Source: Liolophura sinensis
Taxonomy: Eukaryota; Mollusca; Polyplacophora; Chitonida; Chitonidae
NCBI RefSeq assembly: GCF_032854445.1
Contig: NC_088303.1
Location: forward strand, 5,279,501 to 5,343,500
DNA: 64,000 nucleotides
Direction of reading: 5' to 3'
Made by a program: the position numbers and the translations under genes. The notes under the pieces were generated by a model, which did no database searches, was not told the origin of the DNA, and saw nothing but the letters and a program-made list of their open reading frames with translations. Shown piece by piece: positions 12,934 to 25,770 of this stretch (the first letter of the stretch is position 1; each line of letters opens with the position of its first letter).

Positions 12934-14314
12934 CGCACAGCACGTGACTGTCAGTGTGCAACTCTGACTAATTCATACTTGTGGATTATTGATTTTGTAT
13001 ACACGTACATATAGGTCTCTGTGTGTTGTTGTCGTAACGGTACTATCCATCTCAGAATTGTCTTGTGATCTGACACTGGTCACATGGCTGAGGAAGTGTG
13101 AGGAGAGGTAGCTTATGTATATGTAACACTCAGCATTTCTCAACTGGATCAGGTCGTGCCTGTGTCAGTAGCTAGGTACATGTAGATTGGAAATGTTAAA
13201 ACGGTGTTTGTCAGGTCACAGGGTCAGTTTGTGACTACAGGGTAGGTATGTGTACAGTGTAGGTGGGCAGCTTGTTTTTTTTTTTAAATTTTATTCTCTG
13301 ACTATCAGGTATTACTTGTGAAAGTTATTCTAGAAATTATTTATAAAGGAATTGATCACTGCCCTCAGAATATGTGATTTAGTGACAGTGTCTAATTTTC
13401 AAAATCAGTTAATATGTTATTATACAGATTTGAATTTTATGAATAATATCTCAGTTGCAGTAAGCTTTAAGTTTAAATAAATAAATCCTTTCAAAAGAAA
13501 GGAAAAAAGAATTTAGACAGTGTTTTCCTGTGGGTACAGCAAACAACCAGCCTTTTAACTTGTGTCCTCAGTGTATGTTGTTCTAACTGTAGCTTTTCAT
13601 GTTTTTACCTGCCCTACACATTTACAATATTATGAATACATGTACATGCAGTCGGTGGTGTTCTACCTGTACTTTTTTGGCTATGCTGTGTGTGTGTATG
13701 GCATTACACAAACAGGAATGGCTAGTTCAGGACTCTTGTCAGCCCATGTATACTTGTACTGGTTACAAACAAGTTGTGAGGGATCCTCACACAGGTTGGG
13801 GCTGGTTCATGGTTTGTCACTGTTTAAGATACATGTACATGTATGTGCACCTAGTCAACTATGTGCAGCTAGGAGGTGACGTCTACATGCTTGTAGACAC
13901 TTGTGTACACACAAAATGCCATCACTACCTGATAGTCAACACACATTGTTCATCTTTATATACATATGTATTAAACAGGAATCCTTAATACTTAGTGAAG
14001 CATTGAACATCTTAAGTTGAAAATTGGATTAAGGTAGATGTCAGTCTTAGTCCCAGGATGAAATTTCCAAATTTGCCAAGCACCACTGCATCTATGATAA
14101 CTACAAGTAGATAGATTTTGGTATGTGTAGGTATGTGTAGCTAGGATCATCTGTTCAGGTGAAAGATTAGAAACTTTAAAACTTTAAATTTAAAACTTTT
14201 TTTTTTTAGTACAACTAGAATCTATTTTGCTATATGCCTCTACATGTTAATTACTTGTATGGGCTGAATCAAAAGATTGAATAATACTCCAGTCCTTGTT
14301 TTCTCTGTTTCTAG
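11353..14314. other. non-coding stretch upstream of or within the MARVEL gene 5' region
   Basis: Holds a (TA)n run at 12873-12931 and no recognisable coding exon. Because the exon at 14315 begins with a splice acceptor, an upstream non-coding first exon of that gene must lie somewhere left of here. I could not locate it. Confidence 0.45.
12873..12931. repeat. (TA)n microsatellite
   Basis: About 29 uninterrupted TA dinucleotides. Confidence 0.95.
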
Positions 14315-14352
14315 GGGGTTAAAGTTAGAATCATCAACAAAACAGCATCAAG

Positions 14353-17300
14353 ATGGCGGACGACATGCCCAACAAGTATAGCTATGATGCTCAGACGACT
14401 TCACCAACAGCAGAGAGTCAGGCTATCGGGCCAGACGTGTCCTACATCAAAACTCTTCCTGGGATTTTGAAGATAGCCGAAATTGTGAGTCTCCAGGGGC
14501 CATTGTGTTAATTTCTTGTCAGAAGAGCTCAGTGCATACGTGTGCATGTTGCATGGTTCTCTTTCTGTACATTTCCTAGCCACATTAAGTTAAAACATCT
14601 CAACAGCCGTCTGCTAAACAATTTTTGCTAACACCAGTACATGTATATGAACTTGACATAATTATCCTTTATTATGTATCCTTTATCTTGCTATGTTTGA
14701 TTGATTTATTCCACTGATATTTAATGCCATACTCTTGAATTTATTGCTACATGGTGGTGGCCAGTTTATTGGAAGTGCTCGAATTCAGACCACACCCTTT
14801 GACAAGTTAGTGGCCTCAAGCAGTCTTTATTTACAACAACATGGAAGATGACTTAAGAGAGCTCCTTAATTTGCACTGAGAACTGCGCAGAGCAGTTGTG
14901 GAAATTCCCTGACCAAAAATGTTATTGAAAGGCGTTAGATGACCTAGCGTATGAAGACCAGCACCTTCATCATGTGTCCAGCAGTTACTACCTTGTTAGG
15001 TTTGAAGTCACCCAGTGTTACATGTACCTCAGTCATTCATTAGCAAACGAGGTGCGGGTTTGATGCCGCCGTTGGACGGAGAATTTGAAGATTACCATGC
15101 TCTCACAGTTGGCATTGATGACAGTAATCTGTTGGCAAACTTCACGTGGCATGATGTAGACCACTTAGTTTACTCCTGGCGCTCTGCATTTCTCCACCTA
15201 GAAAACTGATTGCAATTGATTGTTCATTGAAAAATTCTTGGCTGTGGCATTAAACAGGAAGTTACAATCAAATCAAATCATTCTTACATTATGACTCTTG
15301 TTTTGTGTATGCAGGTGCTGAGTATTATTGCCTTCATCTGCGCGACGGTGTACCCATGGGCATACGGGGGTGGTGGCTGGGTACAGTTTGTCACCATATC
15401 AACATTTGTTGGTGTCCTTGTCCTCTTCATCTTTCACTTCATGCACATCATCAGCAGGCTACCAGGGCCCTGGATGTTGATTGTGAGTACATCACTCCTT
15501 CAGACTACAGCATTGGAAATAGAGATTATTATTCATGTAAAGATAAAATGTCAGGATTTCCTTCACTCATACAAGTCATATTTCATTCAAGTAGGTCTCA
15601 CTTTTGTAATTACATTTTGATATTTCACACCCAGGGACTGTGATGTTGAAAAGAAACATTTTGTTTCATGACATTCCAGTGTGAGGTGTAGCAGGTTTAG
15701 CTCACTTAAACATTCTCACAGCATGTAACAGTGAGACTCGTCATACAAGACGTCGTATGCGAAGGCCTACAGATAAAAATATCCAGCATAAACATTCAGA
15801 TGCGCACACTCATATTGTCAACATGTGAATAATACATTGAATATTGCGCTGTGCCCATCAGTTCCCATGATTTGCACCCCTGTTCTACTCCCCCATCTAA
15901 CAATGCTATGTTGAACATGCTGTCAAACACTTCCCATGATTTGCACCCCTGTTGTGTAAGTCTTTCCCTACTCCCCCATCTTACAATGCTATGTTGAACA
16001 TGCTGTCAAACAGCTCCCATGATTTGCACCCCTGTTGTGTAAGTCTTTCCCTACTCCTCCATCTAACAATGCTATGTTTAACATGCTGTCAAACAGTTGC
16101 CATGATTTGCACCCCTTTTCTGTTAGTCTTTCCCTACTCCCCCATCTAACGATGCTATGTTGAACATACTGTCAAACAGCTCCCACAATTTGCACCCCTG
16201 TTCTGTTAGTCTTTCCCTACTCCCCCATCTAACAATGCTATGTTGAACATGCTGTCAAACAGCTCCCATGATTTGCACCCCTGTTGTGTAAGTCTTTCCC
16301 TACTCCCCCATGTAACAGTGCTATGTTGAACATGCTGTCAAACAGCTCCCATGATTTGCACCCCTGTTCTGTTAGTCTTTCCCTACTCCCCCATCTAACA
16401 ATGCTATGTTGAACCTGCTGTCAAACAGCTCCCATGATTTGCACCCTTGTTGTGTTAGTCTTTCCCTACTCCCCCATCTAACAATGCTATGTTGAACATG
16501 CTGTCAAACAGCTCCCATGATTTGCACCCCTGTTGTGTAAGTCTTTCCCTACTCCTCCATCTAACAATGCTATGTTTAACATGCTGTCAAACAGTTGCCA
16601 TGATTTGCACACCTGTTGTGTTAGTCTTTCCCTACTCCCCCATCTAACGATGCTATGTTGAACATACTGTCAAACAGCTCCCACAATTTGCACCCCTGTT
16701 CTGTTAGTCTTTCCCTACTCCCCCATCTAACAATGCTATGTTGAACATGCTGTCAAACAGCTCCCATGATTTGCACCCCTGTTGTGTAAGTCTTTCCCTA
16801 CTCCCCCATGTAACAAGTGCTATGTTGAACATGCTGTCAAACAGCTCCCATGATTTGCACCCCTGTTCTGTTAGTCTTTCCCTACTCCCCCATCTAACAA
16901 TGCTATGTTGAACCTGCTGTCAAACAGCTCCCATGATTTGCACCCCTGTTGTGTAAGTCTTTCCCTACTCCCCCATCTAACAATGCTATGTTGAACATGC
17001 TGTCAAACAGTTGCCATGATTTGCACCCCTGTTGTGTAAGTCTTTCCCTACTCCCCCATCTAACAATGCTATGTTGAACATGCTGTCAAACAGCTCCCAT
17101 GATTTGCACCCTTGTTGTGTTAGTCTTTCCCTACTCCCCCATCTATCAATGCTATGTTTAACATGCTGTCAAACAGCTCCCATGATTTGCACCCCTGTTG
17201 TGTAAGTGTTTCCTTACTCCCCCATCTAACAATGCTATGTTGAACATACTGTCAAACAGCTCCCACAATTTGCACCCCTGTTGTGTAAGTCTTTCCCTAC

Positions 17301-20300
17301 TCCCCCATCTAACAATGCTATGTTGAACATGCTGTCAAACAGCTCCCATGATTTGCACCCCTGTTGTGTAAGTCTTTCCCTACTCCCCCATCTAACAATG
17401 CTATGTTGAACATACTGTCAAACAGCTCCCACAATTTGCACCCCTGTTGTGTTAGTCTTTCCCTACTCCCCCATCTTACAATGCTATGTTGAACATGCTG
17501 TCAAACAGCTCCCATGATTTGCACCCTTGTTGTGTAAGTGTTTCCCTACTCCCCCATCTAACAATGCTATGTTGAACATGCTGTCAAACAGCTCCCATGA
17601 TTTGCACCCTTGTTGTGTTAGTCTTTCCCTACTCCCCCATCTATCAATGCTATGTTGAACATGCTGTCAAACAGCTCCCATGATTTGCACCCCTGTTGTG
17701 TAAGTCTTTCCCTACTCCCCCATCCAACAATGCTATGTTGAACATGCTGTCAAACAGCTCCCATGATTTGCACCCCTGTTGTGTAAGTCTTTCCCTACTC
17801 CCCCGTCTAACAATGCTATGTTGAACATGCTGTCAAACAGCTCCCATGATTTGCACCCCTGTTGTGTTAGTCTTTCCCTACTCCCCCATCTATCAATGCT
17901 ATGTTTAACATGCTGTCAAACAGCTCCCATGATTTGCACCCCTGTTGTGTAAGTGTTTCCTTACTCCCCCATCTAACAATGCTATGTTGAACATACTGTC
18001 AAACAGCTCCCACAATTTGCACCCCTGTTGTGTAAGTCTTTCCCTACTCCCCCATCTAACAATGCTATGTTGAACATGCTGTCAAACAGCTCCCATGATT
18101 TGCACCCCTGTTGTGTAAGTCTTTCCCTACTCCCCCATCTAACAATGCTATGTTGAACATACTGTCAAACAGCTCCCACAATTTGCACCCCTGTTGTGTT
18201 AGTCTTTCCCTACTCCCCCATCTTACAATGCTATGTTGAACATGCTGTCAAACAGCTCCCATGATTTGCACCCTTGTTGTGTAAGTGTTTCCCTACTCCC
18301 CCATCTAACAATGCTATGTTGAACATGCTGTCAAACAGCTCCCATGATTTGCACCCTTGTTGTGTTAGTCTTTCCCTACTCCCCCATCTATCAATGCTAT
18401 GTTGAACATGCTGTCAAACAGCTCCCATGATTTGCACCCCTGTTGTGTAAGTCTTTCCCTACTCCCCCATCCAACAATGCTATGTTGAACATGCTGTCAA
18501 ACAGCTCCCATGATTTGCACCCCTGTTGTGTAAGTCTTTCCCTACTCCCCCGTCTAACAATGCTATGTTGAACATGCTGTCAAACAGCTCCCATGATTTG
18601 CACCCCTGTTGTGTTAGTCTTTCCCTACTCCCCCATCTAACAATGCTATGTTGAACATGCTGTCAAACAGCTCCCATGATTTGCACCCCTGTTGTGTAAG
18701 TGTTTCCCTACTCCCCCATGTAACAATGCTATGTTGAACATGCTGTCAAACAGCTGCCATGATTTGCACCCTTGTTGTGTTAGTCTTTTTCTACTGTCCC
18801 ATCTAACAGTGCTACCTTGAACATGCTGTCAAACAGTTGCCATGATTTGCACCCCTGTTGCGCAAGTCTTTCCCTACTCCCCCATCTAACAATGCTATGT
18901 TGAACATGCTGTCAAACAGCTCCCATGATTTGCACCCCTGTTGTGTAAGTGTTTCCCTACTCCCCCGTCTAACAATGCTATGTTGAACATGCTGTCAAAC
19001 AGCTCCCATGATTTGCACCCCTGTTCTGTAAGTCTTTCCCTGCTCCCCCATCTAACAATGCTATGTTGAACATACTGTCAAACAGCTCCCACAATTTGCA
19101 CCCCTGTTCTGTTAGTCTTTCCCTACTCCCCCATCTAACGATGCTATGTTGAACATGCTGTCAAACAGCTCCCATGATTTGCACCCCTGTTGTGTAAATC
19201 TTTCCCTACTCCCCCATCTAACGATGCTATGTTGAACATACTGTCAAACAGCTCCCACAATTAGCACCCCTGTTGTGTTAGTCTTTCCCTACTCCCCCAT
19301 CTATCAATGCTATGTTGAACATGCTGTCAAACAGCTCCCATGATTTGCACCCCTGTTGTGTAAGTGTTTCCTTACTCCCCCATCTAACAATGCTATGTTG
19401 AACATGCTGTCAAACAGCTCCCATGATTTGCACCCCTTTTCTGTTAGTCTTTCCCTACTCCCCCATCTAACAATGCTATGTTGAACCTGCTGTCAAACAG
19501 CTCCCATGATTTGCACCCTTGTTGTGTTAGTCTTTCCCTACTCCCCCATCTTACAATGCTATTTTGAACATGCTGTCAAACAGCTCCCATGATTTGCACC
19601 CCTGTTGTGTTAGTCTTTCCCTACTCCCCCATGTAACAGTGCTATGTTGAACATGCTGTCAAATAGCTCCCATGATTTGCACCCCTGTTGTGTTAGTCTT
19701 TCCCTACTCCCCCATCTAACAATGCTATGTTGAACATGCTGTCAAACAGCTCCCATGATTTGCACCCCTGTTGTGTAAGTCTTTCCCTACTCCTCCATCT
19801 AACAATGCTATGTTGAACATGCTGTCAAATAGCTCCCATGATTTGCACCCCTGTTGTGTTAGTCTTTCCCTACTCCCCCATCTATCAATGCTATGTTGAA
19901 CATGCTGTCAAACAGCTCCCATGATTTGCACCCCTGTTGTGTAAGTCTTTCCCTACTCCCCCATCTAACAATGCTATGTTGAACATGCTGTCAAACAGCT
20001 CCCATGATTTGCACCCCTGTTGTGTAAGTCTTTCCCTACTCCCCCATCTTACAATGCTATTTTGAACATGCTGTCAAACAGCTCCCATGATTTGCACCCC
20101 TGTTGTGTAAGTCTTTCCCTACTCCCCCATCTAACAATGCTATGTTGAACATGCTGTCAAACAGCTCCCATGATTTGCACCTTTGTTGTGTTAGTCTTTT
20201 TCTACTGTCCCATCTAACAGTGCTACCTTGAACATACTGTCAAACAGTTGCCATGATTTGCACCCCTGTTCTGTTAGTCTTTCCCTACTCCCCCATCTAA

Positions 20301-23300
20301 CAATGCTATGTTGAACATGCTGTCAAACAGTTGCCATGATTTGCACCCCTGTTGTGTAAGTGTTTCCCTACTCCCCCGTCTAACAATGCTATGTTGAACA
20401 TGCTGTCAAACAGCTCCCATGATTTGCACCCCTGTTGTGTAAGTCTTTCCCTACTCCCCCATCTTACAATGCTATTTTGAACATGCTGTCAAACAGCTCC
20501 CATAATTTGCACCCCTGTTCTGTTAGTCTTTCCCTACTCCCCCATGTAACAATGCTATGTTGAACATGCTGTCAAACAGCTCCCATGATTTGCACCCCTG
20601 TTCTGTTAGTCTTTCCGTACTCCCCCCTCTAACAGTGCTATGTTGAACATGCTGTCAAATAGCTCCCATGATTTGCACCCCTGTTGTGTTAGTCTTTCCC
20701 TACTCCCCCATCTAACAATGCTATGTTGAACATGCTGTCAAACAGCTCCCATGATTTGCACCCCTGTTGTGTAAGTGTTTCCCTACTCCCCCATCTAACA
20801 ATGCTATGTTGAACATGCTGTCAAACAGCTCCCATGATTTGCACCCCTGCTGTGTAAGTCTTTCCCTACTCCCCCATCTAACAATGCTATGTTGAACATG
20901 CTGTCAAACAGCTCCCATGATTTGCACCCCTGTTGTGTAAGTCTTTCCCTACTCCCCCATCTTACAATGCTATTTTGAACATGCTGTCAAACAGCTCCCA
21001 TGATTTGCACCCCTGTTGTGTAAGTCTTTCCCTACTCCCCCATCTAACAATGCTATGTTGAACATGCTGTCAAACAGCTCCCACAATTTGCACCCCTGTT
21101 GTGTTAGTCTTTCCCTACTCCCCCATTTAACAATGCTATGTTGAACATGCTGTCAAACAGCTCCCATGATTTGCACCCCTGTTGTGTAAGTCTTTCCCTA
21201 CTCCCCCGTCTAACAATGCTATGTTGAACATGCTGTCAAACAGCTCCCATGATTTGCACCCCTGTTGTGTTAGTCTTTCCCTACTCCCCCATCTAACAAT
21301 GCTATGTTGAACATGCTGTCAAACATAACTGTGTTCAACTTCATGTAAATCTGTAAAGTTTTGTGGCTTACTAAGCCTAGGCTCATTGCAGATTTTTACC
21401 AGCTGTCATTCAGAGAAAATGTTTAATTCTTGTTTTATAGGCTAGAAATAAAATGATTTTATGAGCATCAGTATTTTATTGTTTTCTTATGTTATTCTTG
21501 TTTTCACAGGAGTTCATTTATTACTGCGTGTATACACTTTTCATGTTGATCGCAGCAATTGTTGCAGCTGCAAATGGATGGCGGGACGCGTCTATCGGTG
21601 CAGCTGCGGTGAGTGATGAATTTCAGAATTTTTATATTATGTGATAGTTTTCTTTTGCGTCTACTTCTTCCGAGCATTAAATACACAGCTCTGCTTGTCT
21701 ATGATATTACAGGGTGACAGAATTGTTGTAAAGCTTTGTTTAAAACTATTACAATTTAATGCACAATTTTAAGTGACGAATATCCTTGCCAGCTGTTAAA
21801 TGTACTGTAATTCTTCAACCTTTTTCACATGTTTGCATGGTGTTTATTCAAGCGCAATCTGAAGGCATTATTCTGTTTTGACGGAAACTGACCAATGTAG
21901 TTTTGTCTCAAAAATCAAATTCAAAATATGCAAAAATTGCACTGAAAGTTGCTCTTAACTTCCATATGCGAAAAGTTTGAGTAATTAGGGTAAACTGTTT
22001 ATTTGAGTTAATCCACCACTCATGAATCTGCTTCATTCAAGACAAAAAAATCTTGATTGCTGCTTGAAACCTCAATCAAATAGATAACTGAAAATCAGTG
22101 AGAATAGTACCAGAATTTGACTATAAGGTGTTGAATATGTTTATGGTAGGCTTCAGATACATGCCAAACTTGTTGAGAAAAAACTGTAAGTATAAATGCT
22201 AATTCTATCAACAAGAGAGGGGATAATCTATATTAGTTCATCAGCTCATGAGAGGAAAAGCAAAGGCTGTTGAACCGCCTACAGAAGACCTAAAACTGTT
22301 AATCCACTTATGAAATCTTTCCAGGAATCAAGATCTAAGGCTGTAATCTAAGTGTGAAAGGACAAAGATTATTTGTTCACTTAGTAGAGAAAATCTAAGG
22401 TTTTCATTTAAAAATCTTAAATGACAATATAAGGCTGTTTAATCTGCCAAAGAATGAAAGTCTGAGGTTTTAGGTTGAAACAAGCACGGACTGTTTGAGA
22501 TTGTTTATTCAACATGCAATGAAAATCTGAGGTTCTCAATTGAAACATGAAAGCACAATTTTAAGCTGTTTAGTTTACAAAGTAGTGAAAATTTCAGCCT
22601 GGTAATTGGCACATGTTGGAAATAAAATTGAAATTTATTTATGTATTTATTTGCTTGGTGTTTTACACCATACTCAAGAATGTTTCACTTATACTATGGC
22701 GGCCAGCATTATGATGGGAGGAAACTGGGCAGAGCCGAGAGGAAAACCACAACCATTGCCAGGTTGCTGGCAGACCTTCCCACGTATGGCTGGAGAGAAG
22801 CCAGCATGAGCTTGGCTTGGCTTCTGGGTCATTACACTGTGCTAGCGTGCTAACCAACTGAGCAACGGAGGCAACAAATTGATATTTAAAGATGTTAAAA
22901 GAATAGAGGTGAAGGACCAGAGCTCTGTTGAATAAAGTTTGCATTGTCTAAAAGGCTTTTTCATCCTGATTCTAAATATGATCTTCATGGTTTCTGTTTT
23001 ATAGTTTTTTTACAGTGAATAAAATGTAGATTGATGGAGCTTCTGTGGTTGATTTTTTTGACCATATTGAAGAAGAAGCATAGTGGTGTCGCAGATTCTC
23101 TTTAGCTGCTAAACAACATTTATTGATGTATTCCCACCTTCAGTATGCACTTACTGTCAGTACTACAACCTCTGTAATATTACAGGAGTCTGTTCGGCAC
23201 CAAAGAGGACCTGTGAAGTTACCATGCACATTTTCTTCAGTGGAAAAAAAAAAAATCGGAAAAATTATGTTGGAAATCTGCATGAAAGGTCCTTTCAGTT

Positions 23301-23577
23301 GATGTGTACTTAATATAAATGTGGTCTCCTGTTTTTGTCCACTCAGTTTATGCCAAGATTTGTATCTGTAATATGTATAATAGACTCATTCACAGTATTT
23401 GATTGACCTGTGTATTTTTTTATCTTTTTGTAGTTTTTCTGTTTTGCTGCTCTGGCAGTTCTGGCAGTGGACACCTTCATGATGTTCCGTACATGGCAGG
23501 CAGGCAGACAATCAAGCGGACAGTCAGCTAACACTGCAACCATAACCACCACCACCACCACCAGAGAACAATATTAA
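14353..23577 (+). CDS. MARVEL-domain four-pass membrane protein (CMTM/plasmolipin-like)
   Basis: A spliced gene whose four coding exons I read as 14353-14484, 15315-15482, 21510-21608 and 23434-23577 (543 bp with stop, 180 residues). All junctions are phase 0, with donors gtgagt (14485, 15483, 21609) and acceptors gcag, acag and tag. The leader exon starts at 14315 after tttctag, so an upstream 5'UTR exon is implied. The start ATGGCGGACGAC lies in context caagATGG. The product has a short polar N-terminus, then four hydrophobic segments at roughly residues 45-62, 67-90, 102-123 and 131-152. The tail is Thr-rich, ending REQY. Layout and length fit MARVEL proteins, which sit in tetraspan membranes and act in vesicle trafficking or membrane apposition. 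Assignment between CMTM and plasmolipin/MAL branches is not resolved. Intron 2 (6 kb) is mostly a minisatellite. Confidence 0.88.
14697..14815 (-). repeat. degraded SINE family A remnant in intron 1
   Basis: Resembles the inverted tail (ttgattgatttatt, then atgccatactcttgaattta) followed by ggtggccag. It is much diverged and lacks a clear tRNA head. Confidence 0.45.
15853..21326. repeat. 83-bp minisatellite array, about 66 copies, in intron 2
   Basis: The unit contains caatgctatgttgaacatgc, tgtcaaacagctcccatgat, ttgcacccctgttgtgtaag and tctttccctactcccccatc, 83 bp in all. Variants recur: gtaagt or gttagt, ctccca or ttgcca, tgattt or caattt, and catgct or catact. These variants recur in order: a nine-unit block (747 bp) is repeated (marker atctatcaat at 17141 and 17888), and a six-unit block (498 bp) is repeated (marker aacgatgc at 16148 and 16646). 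The first unit at the left is shortened and the array ends abruptly before ataactgtgttc. Nothing coding is seen in it. Confidence 0.95.
21609..23433. other. intron 3 of the MARVEL gene
   Basis: Bounded by gtgagt and tttttgtag. It carries a SINE family A copy and otherwise only AT-rich sequence, including degenerate recurrences of aatctaaggctgtttaat-like words between 22260 and 22600. Confidence 0.7.
22638..22875 (-). repeat. SINE family A
   Basis: Inverted copy in intron 3 with the tail ttatttgcttggtgttttac at the left and head gagcaacggaggca at the right. Near-exact 13-bp flanking repeats (aaattgaaattta and aaattgatattta) lie at 22625-22637 and 22876-22888. Confidence 0.8.
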
Positions 23578-25224
23578 ACCACATCTTCATATACACAGGG
23601 AACTATTCCATGGTAGATGTTTAAAATGGTGATGACTTGTCCATCTGTGGGGTCTGTCCGATGTTCAAGGCTACTAACTGTGTCAGATCTGCAAACTGAG
23701 AAGAGGGGTTTCATGGGTAGTTGCTACAGAATAAAGAATAGTTGGCTTCATTTGTACTGACATAGTCTACCAGCATCTTGGTACACAAGAGTGTAGCAAG
23801 CCACCCATTATATAAATACAGGCTGGATGGCAGTTGAAAGGAAAAGATTGGGTTGTTTTTGTTTGAAGTAGTCTCTAATTAAGAACCTGAAATGCACAGT
23901 TGATACACATATTGGAAGACATGATGAGTAAAACGGAAATGAGGTGCAGATTCGCTTTTTCTTGATATTTTAAGTTGCAGTTGTGAAGTAAAAAGTTTTA
24001 GTGAACTGTGGAATTTGTCAGTTTTAGTGTTTTGTTGACAGGGAGTTCTGATCTCGCGCTGTGTAAGCATGCTACTATGAAAGCTGTATTTTTTTGTGGT
24101 TTGCGGGTGTGGGTGGGAGTCGGGAATTTTCTAACAAAAGAAGTTTTGTTTATTATCATTTTAGGATGAAATGTTATTAGCTCATTTACATGTCGGTTAT
24201 GTACCTCATACTTTTGTAAGTATGTGACTTATTTATTGGTTGCTTGTGTGTTTGTTTTACACCTGAGCAACATTAAAGATGCACATATACAAGTTTATGT
24301 TAATAACTATGGGAATTTATAGCTTGTAGATTAGGCCTGATGGTTTAGTTATGATTGACATTCAAACTTTAATCATACTTAATGGTTAGACTCCAGGATT
24401 TTAGTGGGAAAATAATTCATTTACATATTCAAAGTGAGTGAAAAAAGAAAGAAAAAATTGAACAAAAAATAATAACTATGTATATACATGTAATAAGCAT
24501 GATTTATTATATGGAAATCATAGCTGAACAATATGAAATGGTGGTGCACTGTTGTAGGGCCATAAACATCTACAGCACAAGATTATTCCTATATTTGTGG
24601 TGGAGTGTGATTTAAATGTTGAGCTTTTTGTTTTATCTGAGGTCTATTTTAGAGGTCTTAACCACCCATTTCCAGCGACTTCATTCACTATTGATGTGTT
24701 GGGAAGATCTGATGTCCAAGTTTGTTTTCTTGCATGTCAGTATCATTTGTTTTTTAAGTTATCTTCTGACCTTAGGCTCTGCTATTTTAGCCATTTTCAC
24801 TCTTCTCTTTTCAAGATCTGAAGGCCAGTACATACAGTATATAAATACACGTATTTGGGTCTATGTGATGATACATGTAAATATATGTGTATGAAGCTAT
24901 TGTGGCATGCTGTACCTGTCTTTGTCCAACTGTCATACTAACATAAGATATATAGGCAGCAGAGTTTTGCTGTTAAAGAAATCTTGTTACGTGTGATTAT
25001 TTTGATTTTGCCACTGTTTTAACACCTTTAAATAGCTTAGTCTCCATGTATTTTTTTTGTTTGTTGATCATTATCCAGTTGACATTTTAAATTGTTGTAT
25101 GTACTACTAACAGTTCTGTTGCAATATTATAATGATAGTTCAGTAGCAAGGTTTATTAATTAAATGAATATTTTGAAGAAGAGCAAAAAAGGCCTCAAAT
25201 TTTGATTGATAGGCTCTGTGTGGT
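23578..25224 (+). other. 3' UTR / downstream region of the MARVEL gene
   Basis: The first canonical poly(A) signal after the stop is AATAAA at 23730-23735, which would give a UTR of about 170 bases. The sequence beyond is AT-rich with no recognised coding content, so a longer UTR is possible. Confidence 0.4.
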
Positions 25225-25770
25225 AGGCCTACGCTTCATCTGTACTGCTCTTAATCTTTGATGGACTTCATCTGAAGTGCACTTAATCTGTGATGGACTT
25301 CATCTGTAGTGCACTTAATCTGTGATGGACATCATCTGTAGTGCACTTCATCTGTGATGGACATCATCTGTAGTGCACTTAATCTGTGATGAACATCATC
25401 TGAAGTGCACTTAATCTGTGATGGACGTCATCTGTAGTGCACTTAATCTGTGATGAACGTCATCTGTAGTGCACTTCATCTGTGATGGACATCATCTGTA
25501 GTGCACTTCATCTGTGATGGACATCATCTGTAGTGCACTTAATCTGTGATGGACATCATCTGTAGTGCACTTCATCTGTGATGGACATCATATGTAGCGC
25601 ACTTAATCTGTGATGAACATCATCTGTAGTGCACTTAATCTGTGATGGCCTTCATCTGTTGTGCACTTAATCTGTGATGGACTTCATCTGTAGTGCACTT
25701 AATCTGTGATGGGCTTCATCTGTAGTGCACTTAATCTGTGATGGACTTCATCTGTAGTGCAGTTGAATTG
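25225..25770. repeat. 32-bp minisatellite, about 17 copies
   Basis: The unit combines catctgtagtgcactt and aatctgtgatggactt, two 16-bp halves that are themselves similar, so the array looks like a dimerised 16-mer. Positions ggactt/ggacat/gaacat vary between copies. Confidence 0.9.

Noticed and set aside
15853-21326. CRISPR-like array
   Set aside because: Units are contiguous 83-bp tandem copies without unique spacers, in an animal intron.
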